From assembly GCA_025361505.1 (NCBI GenBank), contig JANYKZ010000080.1, forward strand, positions 1-41,104: a stretch of DNA of 41,104 nucleotides, written 5' to 3'. Below the pieces are notes generated by a model. That model worked only from the letters and a program-made list of their open reading frames with translations, made no database searches and was not told the origin of the DNA. How positions within the stretch are numbered: the first letter of the stretch is position 1; each line of letters begins with the position of its first letter. A program made the position numbers and the translations under genes. Below, one piece after another: positions 39,463 to 41,104 of the stretch. This stretch comes from Coriobacteriia bacterium (lineage in GTDB: Bacteria; Actinomycetota; Coriobacteriia; Anaerosomatales; PALSA-660).

Positions 39463-39756
39463 ATGCAGGCATCTTCACGCGTGACCGTTCGATCGATCGC
39501 GTTCCTCGACGCGTTCTGCAAGGAGCACGGACTGCCGACCACGATGAGCATCGAGGTGCCGGAGACCGGCATGACGGCTCTCGATCTGGCCGAGTCCGTC
39601 GGGTTGCCCCTGTGCCTCATCGAGGGGATCTTCCACAACTACCGCGCCTCGGGGCTCGGCACACTGGTCATGCCGGGTGATAGAGTTGCGTTCGTACCAC
39701 CGGGCACTCCCGCATCGCACCCGGCGTTCTTCGGATCGTTCGACACGCGCAGATAA
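39463..39756 (+). CDS. MoaD/ThiS-like beta-grasp protein, no C-terminal Gly-Gly (copy 2)
   Basis: A 97-residue paralogue of the protein at 38840-39151: VTVRSIAFLDAFCKEHGLPTTMSIEVPETG, LDLAESVGLPLCLIEGIFHN, VMPGDRVAFVPPGTPASHPAFFGS. About half of the positions agree by eye, including the MPGDRVA-VP-GTP-xx-H-xx-F-x-G ending, and both copies lack Gly-Gly. The ATG at 39463 has no strong ribosome-binding site; a GTG at 39481 is an alternative. Conservation of the same altered ending in both copies suggests a real subfamily, not decay. Confidence 0.75.
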   Translation: MQASSRVTVRSIAFLDAFCKEHGLPTTMSIEVPETGMTALDLAESVGLPLCLIEGIFHNYRASGLGTLVMPGDRVAFVPPGTPASHPAFFGSFDTRR

Positions 39757-39837
39757 GCCGCGCCGACCGCGCCCTCGAGGGTCACCGCCCTCCCGCCGCG
39801 AGACTCCCGGCTCCGCGCCGGTCATCGAGGTGGCGAC

Positions 39838-40983
39838 ATGAAGCGGTTCGATCTCACGGCACGGACTCTCGCGACTCTCGCTCTGGCGGCGATCCTCTCG
39901 CTGAGCTGCGTACCCGCTGCAGCGATCGCGACCGTCGCTCCCCCTTCCATCACCGCGCCCTCCGCGCTGCTGATGACGATGGACGGCACCGTCCTGTGGT
40001 CGCGCGCCCCGCTGACCAAGCGCGCTGTGGCGAGCACCATCAAGATGCTGAACGCCCTCGTCGTCCGCGACAGCGTGAACCTGACCGAGGTCGTGACCGT
40101 GCCCAAGAAGGCCGCGGCGATCCACAACGGCGGCGTCGGCCTGGTAGCCGGACAGCGGATCACCGTCCGCCGGCTCCTCGAGATGATGCTCGTCGCGTCG
40201 GCGAACGACGCCGCGGAAGCCATCGCGATCCGAATCGCCGGGTCCGAGAGCCGCTACGTCGCGCTCATGAACGCCAAGGCCCGAGCGCTCGGACTGACCG
40301 GCACGGTCGCGGCCGACCCGCACGGCCTGAGCGAGCGGGAACGGTCCACCGCCTCGGACCTGGCGCTGCTCGCTCGCACCGTGATGGCGGATCCGGTCCT
40401 GCGCACGATCGTCGGCAAGCGGAGTGTCACGGTCCCCCGTCCGCACAATCGTACGAAGACCTACGCGTCGACGGACCTGCTGATGGGGCACTACGCGGGC
40501 ATCGAGGGGGTCAAGACGGGCTACACCTCGGCCTCCGGGTACTGCTTCGTCGGCGCGGCGAAGCGCGGCGGTGTCGAGCTGCTGGGGGTCGTGCTGCACA
40601 CCAAGTCACTCGCCCAACGGTTCGCGCAGATGAGGACGCTCCTCGACTGGGGATTCGCGCACGTCCACATGCGACTTCTGGTCGCAGCCGATACGCGGTT
40701 CGGTCCCGTGGCCGTCGAAGGTCAGTCCGGCGTCGCCGTCTCCGTCCGCGCGGCGCGTGAGGCGTCGGCGGCCCTGTTCGATCAGGGCGGCGCGCTCGAG
40801 ACGTCGGTGAGCCTGCCGGCGAGCGTCGCCGGGCCGATCGCGCGCGGGCAGCAGCTCGGCACGGTGCGCGTGTCGCGCGACGGCGTCCTGCTCGTCACCG
40901 TCCCGCTGGTCGCGGACAGCGAAAGCGCCGCGCCGATGTTGGCGCGGCGCATCGTGTGGCCGGCGGCGTCACTCGGCCGGTAG
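39838..40983 (+). CDS. D-alanyl-D-alanine carboxypeptidase (peptidase S11, PBP5-like)
   Basis: A 381-residue secreted or anchored enzyme. The signal peptide (TLATLALAAILSLSCVPAAAIA) ends near residue 31, and a Cys in LSLSC may mark a lipobox-like site. The catalytic triad of motifs is complete: S66-TI-K69, S121-A-N123 and K226-T-G228 in GVKTGYTS. A C-terminal beta domain (about 285-370) follows. It trims the terminal D-Ala of peptidoglycan stem peptides outside the membrane. GAGGTGG precedes the ATG. Confidence 0.95.
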   Translation: MKRFDLTARTLATLALAAILSLSCVPAAAIATVAPPSITAPSALLMTMDGTVLWSRAPLTKRAVASTIKMLNALVVRDSVNLTEVVTVPKKAAAIHNGGVGLVAGQRITVRRLLEMMLVASANDAAEAIAIRIAGSESRYVALMNAKARALGLTGTVAADPHGLSERERSTASDLALLARTVMADPVLRTIVGKRSVTVPRPHNRTKTYASTDLLMGHYAGIEGVKTGYTSASGYCFVGAAKRGGVELLGVVLHTKSLAQRFAQMRTLLDWGFAHVHMRLLVAADTRFGPVAVEGQSGVAVSVRAAREASAALFDQGGALETSVSLPASVAGPIARGQQLGTVRVSRDGVLLVTVPLVADSESAAPMLARRIVWPAASLGR

Positions 40984-40998
40984 ACTCAGGCTCGGACC

Positions 40999-41021
40999 GG
41001 CCCTCTAGGGCCTGCAGGCCC
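40999..41021. terminator. overlapping palindromes, likely bidirectional terminator
   Basis: Two overlapping palindromes, GGCCCTCTAGGGCC (40999-41012) and GGGCCTGCAGGCCC (41008-41021), between the carboxypeptidase stop and a convergent reading frame. They are mutually exclusive hairpins. The TAG stop of the right-hand frame falls inside the first. Confidence 0.5.
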
Positions 41022-41104
41022 CGGCATAGTCGCCCATGCGATCCGCGAGTGTGGAGATCCGCACGTCCGCACCGCTGTGCGGCGCCTCGACGAAGTCGCC
41101 ACCG
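41005..41104 (-). CDS. C-terminal end of an unidentified gene (cut by window edge)
   Basis: Thirty-two codons reading GGDFVEAPHSGADVR then ISTLADRMGDYAGACRP and a TAG stop, with the same strong G/C third-position bias as neighbours. Too short to assign. Its position, convergent with the carboxypeptidase and ending in a palindrome, fits a real gene end. Confidence 0.45.
   Translation of the reverse strand, partial: GGDFVEAPHSGADVRISTLADRMGDYAGACRP

Noticed and set aside
1-41104. CRISPR array, transposase, integrase, phage genes or attachment sites next to the tRNA genes
   Set aside because: No regularly spaced repeats, no mobile-element proteins and no partial tRNA duplicates were seen on reading the window.

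Overview
The window is about 41 kb of very GC-rich DNA with strong G/C preference at third codon positions. The gene content points to an anaerobic or facultative member of the Actinomycetota, perhaps an environmental Coriobacteriia-like lineage (multiheme cytochromes, an NrfD/Fe-S module, Ku-LigD, LemA-HtpX, MoaD-like proteins, tRNAs with encoded CCA). That placement is inferred from gene types, not from a marker-gene search. Genes are tightly packed with many 1-4 base start/stop overlaps. No insertion sequence, phage gene or CRISPR array was seen.

Layout. 1-2.9 kb: truncated YggT-family gene, an unassigned membrane protein and a secreted beta-propeller protein. 2.9-6.3 kb: Ku and three-domain LigD, a complete non-homologous end-joining pair. 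6.3-6.7 kb: VOC protein. 6.9-11.7 kb: cupredoxin lipoprotein, ferric-reductase-like flavocytochrome, OmpR-type regulator, Cache/HAMP/PAS histidine kinase and a small membrane protein (memA). 11.7-18.9 kb, opposite strand: an operon of a four-heme membrane cytochrome, a Tat-exported 4x[4Fe-4S] protein, an NrfD quinone-interacting subunit and three paralogous NapC-like cytochromes with 9-11 haems each, followed by a second OmpR regulator and memB, a paralogue of memA. 19.2-21 kb: GyrI-like protein, alpha/beta hydrolase, VF530 protein. 21.1-24.1 kb: ferredoxin, NirB-type FAD/NAD(P) oxidoreductase, small b-type membrane cytochrome and another nine-haem cytochrome. 24.2-29.7 kb: MFS exporter, CreD-like protein, lipid-type glycosyltransferase with a divergent PlsY-like protein, MBL hydrolase. 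29.7-32 kb: PAS-GGDEF-EAL protein. 32-41 kb: three serine tRNAs, LemA, HtpX, tocopherol-cyclase-like protein, SDR, nitroreductase, VWA/XRE divergent pair, TadA, two MoaD-like proteins and a D,D-carboxypeptidase.

How it fits together. The 13.2-18.9 kb operon looks like a membrane quinol oxidase that passes electrons to a large haem chain (about 33 haem sites if the atypical motifs are filled) with no recognisable terminal reductase, as expected of an electron-export conduit. The 21.1-24.1 kb operon looks like a second entry point, from NAD(P)H or ferredoxin through cytochrome b to a nonahaem cytochrome. The strongest new signal is regulatory. The cytochrome operon and memB have upstream regions sharing a near-identical 14-base box (CACAGAACsCTAAC) at exactly the same distance from an ATACT -10-like element. 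Together with paralogous regulators on both sides and paralogous membrane proteins memA and memB, this suggests a duplicated signalling module controlling the electron-transfer genes.
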